DNA of 64,000 nucleotides, from contig NC_036447.1 of NCBI RefSeq assembly GCF_002775205.1, positions 5,072,501-5,136,500 of the forward strand, read 5' to 3'. The notes beneath the pieces are model-generated. The model ran no database searches, was not told the DNA's origin, and worked only from the letters and a program-made list of their open reading frames with translations. Origin of the DNA: Xiphophorus maculatus (lineage: Eukaryota; Chordata; Actinopteri; Cyprinodontiformes; Poeciliidae). Position numbers and translations under genes: made by a program. This document shows positions 23,345-34,870 of this stretch, piece by piece (positions within the stretch are counted from its first letter, which is position 1; the number at the start of each line of letters is the position of its first letter).

Positions 23345-25265
23345 ATGGACAGAAGAAGCTACAGCTCAGACAGAGCCAGTGGTGAGTCAGGATGTTATCT
23401 GTTGTCTGAAGGCAACTTATAGTATTTTAATGCTTTATCTTTCCTATATGAGTAGCTTAGCTGCTATCATTAGCATCTGTTGTAATTAGCTCACGTCGTA
23501 CAAGAGTTAATATGGTTGGTGATTGATTTTAACCATAATATTGTTGTTTGTATCTTAGTTTGCAAGCTTAGTAGCAAACTAAGAAAAATATATTTGGATT
23601 TTGAAATGCAGAGTGGTATTTTTATTTTGACTATCTGAAAATTACATAAACTGATAAACACGGAATTTACCGTATTTACAAGTTAAATAATTGATTTGGT
23701 ATCTTATATTTCTCCAACAGTGGCAGCAACGGAAAGAGATTCACCATTATTTATGTAACAACTATAAAAACAAACATTCAAACATTTAGCTTGTATTTGT
23801 CAATATTTTTTTAACATATAACATTTTTTTGCCATTTTGCTAGCTTGAGGCTCTTGGACGCCCCCTGGTGGTAGGAGGGTCCAAAGCAACCGCTTATCTC
23901 AACTGTGCTCCGAATTTGACCTTTTGCTTTTTCAGCTTGAATTATCATTAAAGTTATTAAAGGAGGAGTAAATTTTAGTCAAATATTCTCAGAAGTTTTC
24001 TAGAAAAAAACTTAGAAATTTCAGAGTATGAAAATTCAAACATTTGCTAAAACTTTTTTTATATATCTATAATTGCTCTACTGCAGTGTTGTATTTTCCT
24101 GAGCTTCATTTTCTACAGCTGAATACATAAAAATTAAGTCTTTAATATCTATTTTTCAGGCACAAACTTTACGAACAACAACGAATTGAGGATCGTGTTG
24201 GTGGGGAAGACCGGATCTGGGAAGAGCGCCTCTGGAAACACCATTCTGGGGCGAAAGTGTTTCGATTCAAAGTGCAGCCCCAGATCTCTGACGATCAACT
24301 GCTCCAAATGTAACAGCGAGCTGGACGGACAGCAGGTCGCCGTTATCGACACGCCGGGCTTGTCGGACACCAGGTTCGACGAGGAAAAGACTGTTAAAGA
24401 TTTTAGCCGGTGCGTCCCGTTTGCCGCGCCTGGCCCCCACGTCTTCCTGTTGGTCATCGCACTGAACAGATTCACCGAAGAGGAAAAGAAATCCGTGCAA
24501 AAGATTCAGGAAATCTTCGGGAAGACTGCAGATAAATACAGCATGGTTCTCTTTACTCATGGAGATCTCCTTGAAGACACCAGCATAGAAAATTTCTTGT
24601 CTGAAAGCTCAGAGCTGCAGGATCTTGTGAGAAGATGCAACGGCCAGTATCATGTTTTCAACAACAAACTGGAGAATAAAAAGCCTCAGGTCACTTAGCT
24701 GCTCCAGAAGATCAGAACCATCGTTGATAAAAATGGAGGAAGTCACTACACCAACGAGATGTTCCAGGAGGCCGAGAGGATAATCGCAGTGAAGAAACAA
24801 CAGATCCTGAAGGAGAACGAAGAGAAGATGCGCAAAGAGAGAGCAGAACTAGAGAAAGAAATACAGCTACAGTATCAGAAAGAGATGCAGAAGATCAATG
24901 AGCTTTTCGAGGCTGAGAGAGCGAGGGAAAGACAGGAGAGAGAGAGGGAAAGGATGGAGAGAAATAGGGAAAGAGAAGCAGAGAAGATGATGGCTAAAAT
25001 GCAGCTGGATGAGCAGAGAAGGATGAACGAGCAATGGAGAACGCAAGAAAGAGAGAGGGAGAGACAAAGAGAGATGTACGCCATGCAGGATCAGATGAAG
25101 AAAGAGAGAGAAAAAGAACTGAGAGAGCAGGAAGAGAGACTGCAGGCCTGGTATACGTCACAACTCCAACAGCAGGAACACAAACTGCAAGCCCTGCATG
25201 ATCAAGCAGCCAGAAGACGAGCTGAGGAATCCACCAAATCTGACTCCTTCTGTGTTATTCTGTAA
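23345..25265 (+). pseudogene. GIMAP/AIG1-family GTPase, intact except for one in-frame TAG
   Basis: Exon 1 is 23345-23381 (MDRRSYSSDRAS), donor GTGAGT; exon 2 is 24160-25265. Joined frame: 380 codons before the final stop. Family role: immune-associated nucleotide-binding GTPases of lymphocytes that assemble on membranes. Visible: P-loop [12 protein letters not shown], switch/G3 DTPGLSDT, the GIMAP box [21 protein letters not shown]4-like THGD, G5-like FNNK, then a charged coiled coil rich in E/R/Q (from about residue 215) and a C-terminal CVIL, a CaaX signal of the geranylgeranyl type. Codon 192 (24696-24698) is TAG between G5 and the coiled coil, where the neighbouring residues (QVT-LLQKI) suggest GAG/Glu in relatives. 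If real, the product is a 191-residue G domain without membrane anchor. No other lesion is seen. A sequencing error, polymorphism or young pseudogene all fit. Confidence 0.85.
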
Positions 25266-25434
25266 ACATTTGACAGACAATGTCTTCCTTACAAGGTTAA
25301 ACAATTATCTTTTCTTTGTTTCTTGTCATAAACACCAATCTGAACATGTTAGCAGTGTTGTGCATTTAAACATGCATGTTGCTTCACTTTGTTAAAACTG
25401 TAGAAATTATTATTTGTTCTGTGAATGGAAGATA

Positions 25435-25440
25435 AATAAA
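25435..25440 (+). terminator. Candidate polyadenylation signal of the GIMAP gene
   Basis: AATAAA 170 bp after the final stop codon, in AT-rich sequence. Confidence 0.5.
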
Positions 25441-25589
25441 ATAAGACTGAAAGAATAACATTTTGTCTTTCTTTTATTCAGGCTCAGCGATTTAAAAACA
25501 AAGTAATACAAGATGAAATAAGACGAAAACTGTAGAAAAGCTGTAAAACTAAGCAGAAAATCAGTCTCAAGGTGTTTCCAGTTTCTCTT

Positions 25590-26017
25590 CCAGTGCTGCC
25601 ATTTTCTGTAAACGCTGAGAGGAGGGGGAGAAAACGGCGAGAGCAAAATCAGCCAGGGAGGCACCAGAGGCGGTTCTGGTGTTTCTGCAGAAAACACTTT
25701 AAAAACAGAACATTTGTAGATTATCGTACAAAGACCACAGCAACCAGCCGTTTAAAAATGAACACTGTAAAGTTTAAAGGAGACTGAAAAGGCTTTAGGA
25801 GAGGTGCACAAAGAGCAACTAAAGAAATAAAATAAACTCAATAGCGCTGCAAAAGAAGGTGTGTGTTGAGTTTCAGTTTCATTTTGGTAGCAGTGCTGCT
25901 ATATATGCTTTATTAAGGTTTCTCTACAGCTGGAGTTTCTGCGCCGCACTCTCAGGGTTCAACATGGACAAGCAACAACCTGCAGTACATATAAACAAAC
26001 TACTGTTCTTTCAATAA
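25590..26017 (+). pseudogene. Orphan duplicate of the GIMAP promoter and first exon
   Basis: 25869-25882 repeats the ISRE (AGTTTCAGTTTCAT). A TATATAT lies at 25900-25906, and an ATG at 25964 stands 82 bp after the ISRE, compared with 88 bp in the upstream gene. The leader words 'agctggagtttctgc' match 'agctgaagtttctgc' at the first copy. The sequence before it (25590-25690) also resembles 22080-22140 ('gaggaggggga'). The frame MDKQQ... ends at 26017 after 17 codons, and no GTPase body follows before the CpG-rich start of the next gene. I read it as the 5' part of a tandem duplicate whose body was lost. Confidence 0.65.
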
Positions 26018-26039
26018 AAATAATGCAAACCTTTACTTC

Positions 26040-26660
26040 ACGTTTTCATTTGAGAGAAAAAAAATCATTTAATCTCAGACATTTTCTAGAGAAAAATTGG
26101 AAGTTTCTGAGATCGAAAAGTTGAACATATGCTAGAAAAAAACCCTTAAATTTTGAGATTAATCAAAAAAATGTTCAAGAAAAAACTTGGAAGTTTCACA
26201 TTTTCAAAAATTGATCATTTTTCTACTTTTGAAACTCAGAAATTTTAAAATGTTTTCTTGAAAATTTCTGAAATCTCTTTTCCATGCAAATGTTCAACTT
26301 TTCAAACTCAGCAATTCTCTTTTCTGTAGAAAAATACTGAGATTAATTTGAAAATTTCAGAATTATTATTTTTTTTTAAAAACCAGTTTTTTTCACTTTC
26401 GGAGCTCAATATAGAAATTTCCCATTTTTTCTAGAAACATTCTGAATTTAATCATAACATTTCAGGGTTTTTTTTTTTTTTTTTTAGAAATTCCTTGACT
26501 TTTGGAGATTTGACATACCTTTTGTTTTATCTAGAAAATTTCTGAGATTAATCATAAAACTTCAGAATTTTTTCTAGAATTTTTCTTAAACTTTTGGACA
26601 ATATATATTTTTTAAAATTCTGAGATCAATCTAAAAAATTCTGAGTTTTTTAAAGTTTAC
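26040..26660. repeat. AAATTTCTGAGA-type degenerate repeat
   Basis: About 600 bp of TTTTCTAGAA / AAATTTCTGAGATTAATC words in both orientations, plus poly-T runs. This is the same vocabulary as 14690-15230. No coding capacity. Confidence 0.6.
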
Positions 26661-26679
26661 TTTTTCTCCCTAATGCTCG

Positions 26680-26905
26680 GTGCCGTCCTGCGGCCGCATG
26701 TTCCGGACCAAATGCCCTATTTTCATATTTTCTATTTTTCCAGACAGGAACCACGGCGGCGGCGCGGGCGCGCGGACGCAGCGCGGGGGCGCGCCGCGCA
26801 CGGGAACATTCAGTTCAGCATCTCTCCATCTTTCCAAGGACAGACAGCGGACTGCCTCTGTTCACAGAGGGGAAACGTTACTGCGCTGCAGCTGGGAGTA
26901 GAAAT
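26680..26905 (+). promoter_or_regulatory. adissp: CpG island promoter and likely non-coding exon 1 of adissp
   Basis: 26745-26805 is extremely GC- and CpG-rich (repeated GGCGCGC words) in an otherwise AT-rich locus. A GAAAT|GTAAGAGC donor lies at 26905/26906, and a matching acceptor is at 27973-27974, with 59 nt of leader before the ATG at 28034. Exon 1 start is not defined. Confidence 0.6.
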
Positions 26906-28033
26906 GTAAGAGCTGGAAAGGAGCAACACGGCGGACCGAAGCGGTTCGTGTTTCCGTTTTTTTCTGTCTATTTATTTCAGACGGGACGGGATTGTTTTCA
27001 ATGGCGCATAGAAAAGGGCTTTGCTGCAGCTGCTAACTTGATGGGCGTGGATGTTTGATGATATTATTCCACACTTATTGTTTTAAATTGTGGCGTGTTT
27101 GATTCTCTTGCATTGATAAATGTGTAAATGTGTTTGGTAATCAAACATGCGGAGCTTTAATGTAAATGTTAAATATTAATCCTGACAAACAGCTTTAAAA
27201 TGGATTAAAATTTAAATTATATCCAAGTCTGCAACATAACTCATTTATTTATGTAAAATTACTTTCAGAGTATTGCAAAACTATTTCCCTCGAGACGTTT
27301 AAAACACGATATTTAAAATATTTTAAAGGGATTTTATGTGATTCACCAAGAAAGTAGTAGACAACTAATGATTAATCATGATGAATCAATAATCATCAAC
27401 TAATTTAGTAATGATTAATCGTTAACTGGAGCATACATACTCAGAAAATGCCATTTAGGATATGAAGTTATTGCATGTTTATTGTCTCAAAAAGGAATTT
27501 AGTTATTTCTTGATTTGCATCTTTTTATGTGTTTCTAATATTCCATAAAAACTGAAGTGGGTAAATAAAAAATAAATACATTTTTTTTTAAATCAGAGTA
27601 ATTGATTGTAACTATGTTAACACAAAAATCAAACAATAAAGATAACATTTTGCACTTCTACAAATTAAATTTTAAATTTTGGATGTAAATTTTAATCTCA
27701 ATATATATATTTTAATTTATTTATACTGAAACTGTAAAATCAAATTCAATACTATTTTCATCCTCAATAAAAATGTAAAAATTCTAGATCTATAATCTGT
27801 GTTAAAATTGAAGCATTTATGAGATTCACACTTTAGTTTGCACAGATCAATAATCTCAAGAAAATTAATAATTTTACAAATTTTAATAAACTTAAAACTA
27901 ATTGCTTGGAAACATGTTAGTCCCAGATTGGCTGAAATTGCTGAAACTCTGATACTGTCTCTGTTTGTCCTCAGGTCAGTGATGACAACACCAAAGTACA
28001 ATCTGAAAACACCCAGATCATAACCGCATCACC

Positions 28034-31000
28034 ATGGCAACGGGAACAAAAGGTAAGCAGGAAACTGCTTACCTTTTGTTCGTTCTCACTGAATGTGTCG
28101 ATTCTTTCCAGGATTCTTCCTGCAATCCGAAACGTGATTGTTGAAATGCTTGTTGTTTTTATCTCTTCAATAATATGCTACTCAGATCATATTTTATTAG
28201 TCTAATTTTTGTATAAAAAGGAATCTGTAAATCATAGTTGATCCAGAATATTAACAGGTTTTTTCACAGGTATTAAATAAAAGTATTTATGTTTTCCAAA
28301 GCTTTTTTAGGGACATTTTGTCCTGATTTTTTTCTTTTACTTTTGGCAACAAAGATTTAGCAGCAGTTTCTGATTTTAGCAATGAAAGCAGAAACATTGT
28401 AAACAGCGGCGCCGCATAGGGGGGAAAGTTATGACGATTCTTAGGGCCCCTGACCAACCGGGGGCCCTCCACAGTTTTTTTTATTATTATTATTTTTTCT
28501 TTTTTGTTCATAGAAATTTTTTTAAAATGGAGCCCTGTCAATTACAAAATCAATAATATTGTGTTTTCTAAAATTGTTCTTGGCAGTAAAAATTAAAATG
28601 TTGCCCCTCCCAGACCAAAAAGCAAACATTTGCCCTGAACCTCCTGGATCTGCATGAAATGGTTGTTCCTGCTTGGAGCTCGACGGTGATCAGCAGCAGT
28701 CAGTAGAAAACACGAACCACTGTGGCGGTTACTATGCTGCTAATAAAAATAATAAAGTTAGAGAGATAAGAGAGAGAGAGAAAGGTTAAAGTATCAATAT
28801 GTAACCCGGTTTTCTCCGAGAGGCGGGTAGACTGTGTGAGATTATCAACCAGTCAGCATAGTTAGGTTGGACTCCTGTCTGCCTCCATTTCACTAGCATT
28901 TAATGAATTAAGGAAAGAAATGATCAACATATTCATATATTGAGTTTGTCCCTGTACCTTTTACCACTTAACAACAGGTGAGTCAGTCAGCAGCAGCTCT
29001 AACCCTCGTCCCTCCTGACCCGCCCTCTCCTGAGTGAAATTAAAGCTGCAGTATGTAACTTTTATACTTTTTTATTTGCATATTTGTTAAAACTGTCATT
29101 ATGTTGGGACAGTATGGCACAAGAGATAATCTGTGAAAAATCTATTTCATCTGCTTTCTCCCAGTATTATCTAGAAACGACTAATCAGAGACAGGAAAGT
29201 TTTAGTGCTGTCAATCACAATCTCATGCGGCTGCTCATCCCTATGCTGCAGCGAGCGCAGCCTGTTGTAAATGCTTGGTCTAGTCTAGGCTGTAAATGGC
29301 CCCTGGACCACATATTGGACATTCCTGTCCTGATAGTTTTTCTTGTTTTCTTTCTAATTTTGAATTGATTCATCGTTTTCTCCGTCTCCAGGCTCCACGT
29401 CCAAAGCAGGCGGGGTTCGTTTCCCTGACGATGACGAACCTCCAGGTTCTCCGACCCGCAGGGACGACCAGTCCAACCTCTCCGCCCTCGTTGCTGTCCA
29501 AGAGAAAGATGGAAGCTACTTGGTTAAGGTGTGTGTTTGTGTATAAAGACACATACATTCAGTTTGTTGCACATGATTTAAAGCTACAGAAAAAACCCTG
29601 CACTGCCGCTACATTGTTCGTTGCTGTAGATCAAATTCAAACATTAGCAGTTCATTTCCAGCTTTACGTGAGAAACTGTTCGCTCCAGAAACTGTTCGGT
29701 CCACTTCATTGGAACTTCAGTTTGTTTACAGAGAAAGTCCGGTTCGTTTGGGGAGGTGTGAATGTGTGAAAACAAAAAATTGAACTGGTCCACCTAAAAA
29801 CCTCGGTCTCGGTTCCGTTGAAGTGAACTCTGATGTGGTTTGAATCCATAATGTGAACGGAAAGCGGACCAGAGACCGCTCCAAGAGCAGGAAGCTAAAG
29901 CGCAGGGCATTCTGGGTAAATACAACCAAAACAAATGAGCATGTTAAGAGCTAGCACAAGGCTGGACAATAAATCAATAACAATATATATCACAATAGAC
30001 ACGTGATCAAAATCAATAGATAATATATCTGACAGAATATTTAATATTCACTGAACTATAATCCAGAACCACACAGCATTCTGGGAGATGTAGGCAGAGG
30101 AAAGATTTTAGCTACTCAACCTCTCATAGCTAGCTTAGCTATGAGAGGTTGGTCGAATTACGGTAACTAATTCAGTCACTCTTTGGTTACCGAGCAACTC
30201 ACTCACTCTTTTGTTACCTAGCAACAGCTTGTTGAGTAACTTGGCAAGTTTCCATGACTGCTTAAAAACAGTGTGGAGTGAAAACTGTGGATCAAACCGG
30301 AATGGTCACGGCACATATTTGGCAGAATTTTAGATATTAAAAACTAATAATTAACTATAGATATTACAGATAAAGCGCTTATATTCTGATACATTTTCCA
30401 GTCTTATGCTAGTGGGAGAACTGGCTCGTAGTCTTTCACCTAAAACAAAAGAGAAATCCTACAACTGCTGAAATCTGATTCCACTCCTTTTTTGTTCACA
30501 TTTCGTGGAGAATAAATTTGCGCTCAGTGTCTTCTTCAGAGGCTTTCGTGTCATTTGATTCAGTGGTTCTTGGTGCAGCGCCACCACAGGTGAGGGAGTG
30601 AACTGGTTTTTCAAAAGTAACAAAATGTTGCAATTTTGGTCCCCAGTCGAACTGAGTCTACCAGGCAATCAGCTGTGAAAACTCACTAAATTGGGTGTGA
30701 GGGAAAAAGCAAGTCAGGTTAAGGAATACTAAAAAGATTGTGTTATAATTTTGTTTTCTTTTAATAGTCAAACCTTGGAAAACCATAACCTGTTTCTTCC
30801 TTAAGGCCGGTTTCCTTAAGAGTCACCACTGCTATGAGATTGTCTTCACTGTCCCAGATGTGCCCAGTCTGGGCAAGGAGCTCACCTGTCTCCCGTCCCT
30901 CTCTCCGACTCGGCGGGCCCAGAACCTCCGGATCCAACGCATTAACTCCATGCTGGAAGGTCAGTCTAAGGACAACATATCACAACTTCCTGTTTCTGTT

Positions 31001-33973
31001 TTTACCTTCAGTAAAATATCTTAATATGCAGTGTTTTCCAAATTCTTCTCTTCTTTTGATGAAGCCATAGTGAGATGCTGGGCCTGGTATGGAGCCCCCT
31101 AGTGGACATTATTTTCTTTTGCTTTACCTCTCAGTACTAGTCAGTTCATTCAGTTCAGTCTTTTTGCTACTATACAAAAATACTAATTTCCTTCTTCCCA
31201 AAATATGAACAAAAATGGAATAGAGTCAGATTTCAGCAGTTGTAGGATTTCACTTTTGTTTTTAGTAAAAGATTACGAGCCATTTCTCCCGCTAGTGTAA
31301 GACTGGACGACAAAGCTTAAATACATATCAGGATATAAAGGTTTCATATTGATAAGGCTTTTGTGAAGTTTTTACATGTAAGTTAGTATATCTGAAGTCT
31401 TAAATCTTTTTCTTTTGGTTAAAAATTAGCCAAACACTTATGTGCAAAATGTTGGAGGCAAAACAGTTCATCCCTTCTGTAACACATAAAAATTACAAAG
31501 TTTTTTTAAGAAGAAAAAAGGAAAGAAAAGATAGATTAAAACTATTTGCACTACTTCTGAGTAATTTTTACAATCAATCAATCAAATTTTATTTGTATAG
31601 CACATTTTAGCAGCAAGACATTTCAAAGTGCTTTACATCATTACAAACACAGAAACACAATGCAATATAGAATCAATCATTAAGTCAAGTTACATCAATA
31701 AATTTGTAATTGATTACATTTCAAATACAATTCTAAACAGGTGGGTTTTTAGTCTAGATTTAAAGGAAGTCAGTGTTTCAGCTGTTTTACAGTTTTCTGG
31801 AAGTTTGTTCCAAATTTGTGGTGCATAGATGCTGAAAGCTGCTTCTCCTCGTTTGGTTCTGGTTCTGGGGATGCAGAGCAGAACCAGAACCAGAACCTGA
31901 GAGGTCTGGAAGGTTGATACAACAACAGCAGATCTTTAATGTATTGTGGTGCTAAGCCGTTCAGTGATTTATAAACTAACAACAGTATTTTAAAGTCTAT
32001 TCTTTGAGCTACAGGGAGCCAGTGGAGGGACTTTAAAACTGGTGTTATGTGCTCTATCTTCCTGGTGTTAGTGAGAACGCCAGCAGCAGCATTCTGGATC
32101 AGCTGCAGCTGTTTGATTGATTTGTTGGACAGACCTGTGAAGACGCTGTTGCAATAATCAATACAGTGTAATATCACTATTTTTGTTTTCATGTGCTGTC
32201 CTATATCTACTGAAGGACATTACACAAACAAACATGAACGCGCAGTTATTAGAAAGTTGGAGCTGAATAAAAGTTGGTCAGCCCTTGGGCGCCCCTTGTG
32301 GCCGAGGCACCAAACATCTCCCTTCCTTTCCTCTGTTTTAAATATCTCCGCAGCTTTTTCTCTTTTTTCTCTGCTGTGTTCCTTCATTTTCATGATACTG
32401 CTTGTTTATAAATTTTCCGAGGCCTTCGTATTACAGCTGAATTTATACTGAGATAAAATTTCTCCATTTCTAAAATATAAAATCAGATTAAAATAAGATG
32501 ATAAAAGTATTTGAATTAGCTACATTAAACTTGTTACCCAGAATTACAAATAATATAAACAATATATAGTTGTTTTTAAATATATGTAACTCTAAATCCC
32601 CCAACAGGAGGAGTGAAGGTGACATGTGAGTACAGGACTCACCAGGAAGGAGTTGTCCAGGAGGAGATGACTGTTTCGGCTAAAGGACGAAAAGACAGCA
32701 GCTTGAAGATCAGACTCCAGGCCAAAATCATTGGTAAGTCTGTGTGGTAACTGGTTTACCAGCTGCTGGAAAGAACAGGATCAGAAACAAAGATATCTGT
32801 TCCTGTTTGGCCTCTTAGAAGGTGAAACAATCACACATTTTTTCTTCCTTTCACACAACTCAGTCAGAGAGAAATAACATGATTCACAATTAAATGTTCA
32901 CACAGGATCATGAAACATTCCTGGAAATGTTTCATGTGACAGATTCATCTTGCCAGGTTTACTTCTTACTTTTGCTTCCTTCTCTGTTCAATCTAGGGCT
33001 GAAATGATTAATCTGATTAATCGTAATTAATCCGATTAATTGCGAATAATCGATCACTGAAATAGTCGTCAACTAATTTAGCAATCGCTTAATCATTAAG
33101 TGGAGGATACAGACACAAAAAAGGCAATTTCTTAAAAAATGACATATCTGGAGCAGTAATTAAGCCAAAACCATATTATATATACTGTATATATATCTAT
33201 ATATAGATATATCTATATATATAGATATCTATATATATCTATATATATAGATATCTATATATACATGTATATATCTATGCTATTTTACTGCATTTTAGGC
33301 AATAAAATATTTTCTTAATTGAAAAGGAATTGAATTATTTGTTTATTTGTGTCTCTTTATGTAGTTCTAACATTGTATAATAAGGCTTAAGTGGTTACAT
33401 GAAAAATCTGTAAAATGGGACGTTTTTTTATCCGATTAATCGATTAATAAATACATTTACACCTTCATTCTTTTGCTTATTTACTGCTCTGAGTGTTACT
33501 CTTTCAACAAATTGCCATTTTTAGAGTGTGTAAACTCCAGTTAACGACTAATAACTTTCTAAATTAGTTGACGATTATTTCAATATTCAGTTAATCACGA
33601 TTAATTTGATTAATCGTTTCAGCCTCAGTCTGTACCACTAAATATGAAGCTCCGGTTGTTTGGGAGGAGACTTGTGCTGAAATTACATCTTGTTTAGCAT
33701 TTTGTTTCCCCCACAATATGTAGTTTGTCTTGACATTTTAATTAAAGTACTAAATTAGTTGGTGATTGTTTTAATAACTGATTAATCACGATTAATCGTT
33801 TCAGCCTATAGTTTAACATTTAAGTGACATGTGTAATAACAATGGTTTTTTGTTGCCTTTACCCCCTGGCAGACCCTCACCATGGGACCCCCATGCTGCT
33901 GGAGGGGGTCCGGTGCCTGGGGGCCCAGAGAGACCCCCACGCCAGGCGCAGCAGCGAGCGGAAGAGGATATGA
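28034..33973 (+). CDS. adissp: ADISSP (C20orf27, UPF0687 family) protein, 5 coding exons
   Basis: Coding exons: 28034-28052, 29392-29528, 30806-30959, 32608-32733, 33873-33973; 178 aa, human about 174. The family was known as C20orf27 and later named adipose-secreted signalling protein; its biochemistry is poorly defined. Visible family blocks: an early VRF(P/A)D motif, KxGFLK followed by (Y)E(I/V)xFTxPDVP, CEYRxHxEGVxxEEM, and HHGTPMLLEGVRCLGA near the C-terminus. I see no signal peptide or membrane helix. The last 15 residues are basic (QRDPHARRSSERKRI), whereas in the human protein, as I recall it, the same-length tail is acidic and ends in GFD. Intron 3 contains an antisense L2-like LINE 3' end, intron 4 a long inverted-repeat element. 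All junctions are GT-AG and in frame. Confidence 0.9.
30120..30260. promoter_or_regulatory. Two X-box-like (RFX) half-palindromes in adissp intron 2
   Basis: GGTTACCGAGCAAC at 30185-30198 and GTTACCTAGCAAC at 30213-30225 match the RFX X-box pattern GTNRCC-N-RGYAAC closely. They lie inside repeat-like sequence with similar pairs at 54586-54629, so a mobile-element origin is likely. Function unproven. Confidence 0.35.
31571..32192 (-). mobile_element. 3' end of an L2/CR1-type LINE, antisense in adissp intron 3
   Basis: On the minus strand the frame 32192-31770 encodes the reverse transcriptase C-terminal part: [46 protein letters not shown]. These blocks are typical of fish L2-clade LINEs. It is followed by a 3' tail with 'caaagtgctttacatca' wording and a terminal (AATC)n tract at 31571-31583. 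It is truncated at its 5' side. Confidence 0.85.
32994..33627. mobile_element. Inverted-repeat element with GATTAATCG-rich arms
   Basis: Starts TAGGGCTGAAATGATTAATC and ends with the near complement GATTAATCGTTTCAGCCTCA. The arms extend about 80 bp ('gtcgtcaactaattta' against 'aattagttgacgattatt'). The centre (33175-33280) is an AT-rich palindromic run of ATATATAGATATCT words. A second solo right end is at 33700-33809. Several other degenerate copies occur in the window. The 8-bp hAT duplication expected for this end type is not clear. Confidence 0.65.
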
Positions 33974-34385
33974 CAAAAACAGACTCAAAGCCACTATCTT
34001 TATACATGTATATGAAGATGTAATAATTATTATGTTACAGGGTCAAGGCTCACAGTGGGCTGCGGAAACGGCCTCATGTGTGTCCCTGTTTACAAGCCGT
34101 CATGGATTTGTTATGCTGTTAAAAGTATTTATTGAAACAGTGGGAATGATGCAGCATGTTGAATTTCCACTGTAGTTATGCTGGATTATGGCTCTAATAT
34201 ACATATAAAATGTTTACGTAATGATTCCACTGCTGTGAAAAAGATGAGCTAGTTACACTCTGCACTTTTTTGGTTTTGTTTGATAAGCCACGAAGCCTCC
34301 ATGCTGGAGAGGCTATAAAACCAGCATGAACAGTAGCCAGCGTACGATCTATCACCCAAACCTGCAATCACTGCCAGGCGAAAAT

Positions 34386-34400
34386 CATCATCAACATCAT

Positions 34401-34432
<32 letters not shown>

Positions 34433-34440
34433 GATGACAT
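34386..34440. repeat. (ATC)n/(AGC)n compound microsatellite
   Basis: A CATCATCAT tract followed by AGCAGCAGC, downstream of the adissp stop and probably within or beyond its 3' UTR. Confidence 0.8.
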
Positions 34441-34480
34441 CACAGTCATAAAGACAGCAATCCATCAGAGGGACCAAAAT

Positions 34481-34870
34481 TAAAGGAGACCTATCATGCA
34501 ACATTTATATTTTGCATGTTTTTGCACTTCCATTTGGGTTTCTACTGCTTCTAAAAACAGACCAAAAAATACTCAGCAGTTTTTTTAGCAATACGTTAAT
34601 ATTTTTGGTGTCTGGAAAATGAGCCATTTCAAAAACCTCCAGAATGTGGCGTCACAAATCAACAGGCACTACCTGTTACCTGTTATTTGGAGTTAAGGTG
34701 ACAGACGCCCTAAAACAGCTCAAACTAGGCAGAACTGATCAGACTAAAATCCATTTTTCTTGTGCAGAAAACGTAATGAACATGTTTCGTATTGCTGACA
34801 GATCTATCCTAACCTGTTCAAGGAAGCACAATAGGCCACCTTTAAGAAACTGTATGCAGTTTGGTTTGTA
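34481..34870. mobile_element. Short interspersed non-coding repeat
   Basis: 'gagacctatcatgcaac', then 'tgcacttccattt...tctactgcttct', closely repeated at 39798-40080. This is a shared dispersed family. No protein; family name not known to me. Confidence 0.5.

Noticed and set aside
24867-25084. Minus-strand serine/leucine-rich frames opposite the GIMAP coiled coil
   Set aside because: Complement of the GAG/AGA-rich coiled-coil codons.
28022-28045. X-box-like CACCATGGCAACGG at the adissp start codon
   Set aside because: It is a Kozak context plus the first coding codons; one motif overlapping an ATG is weak evidence for RFX binding.
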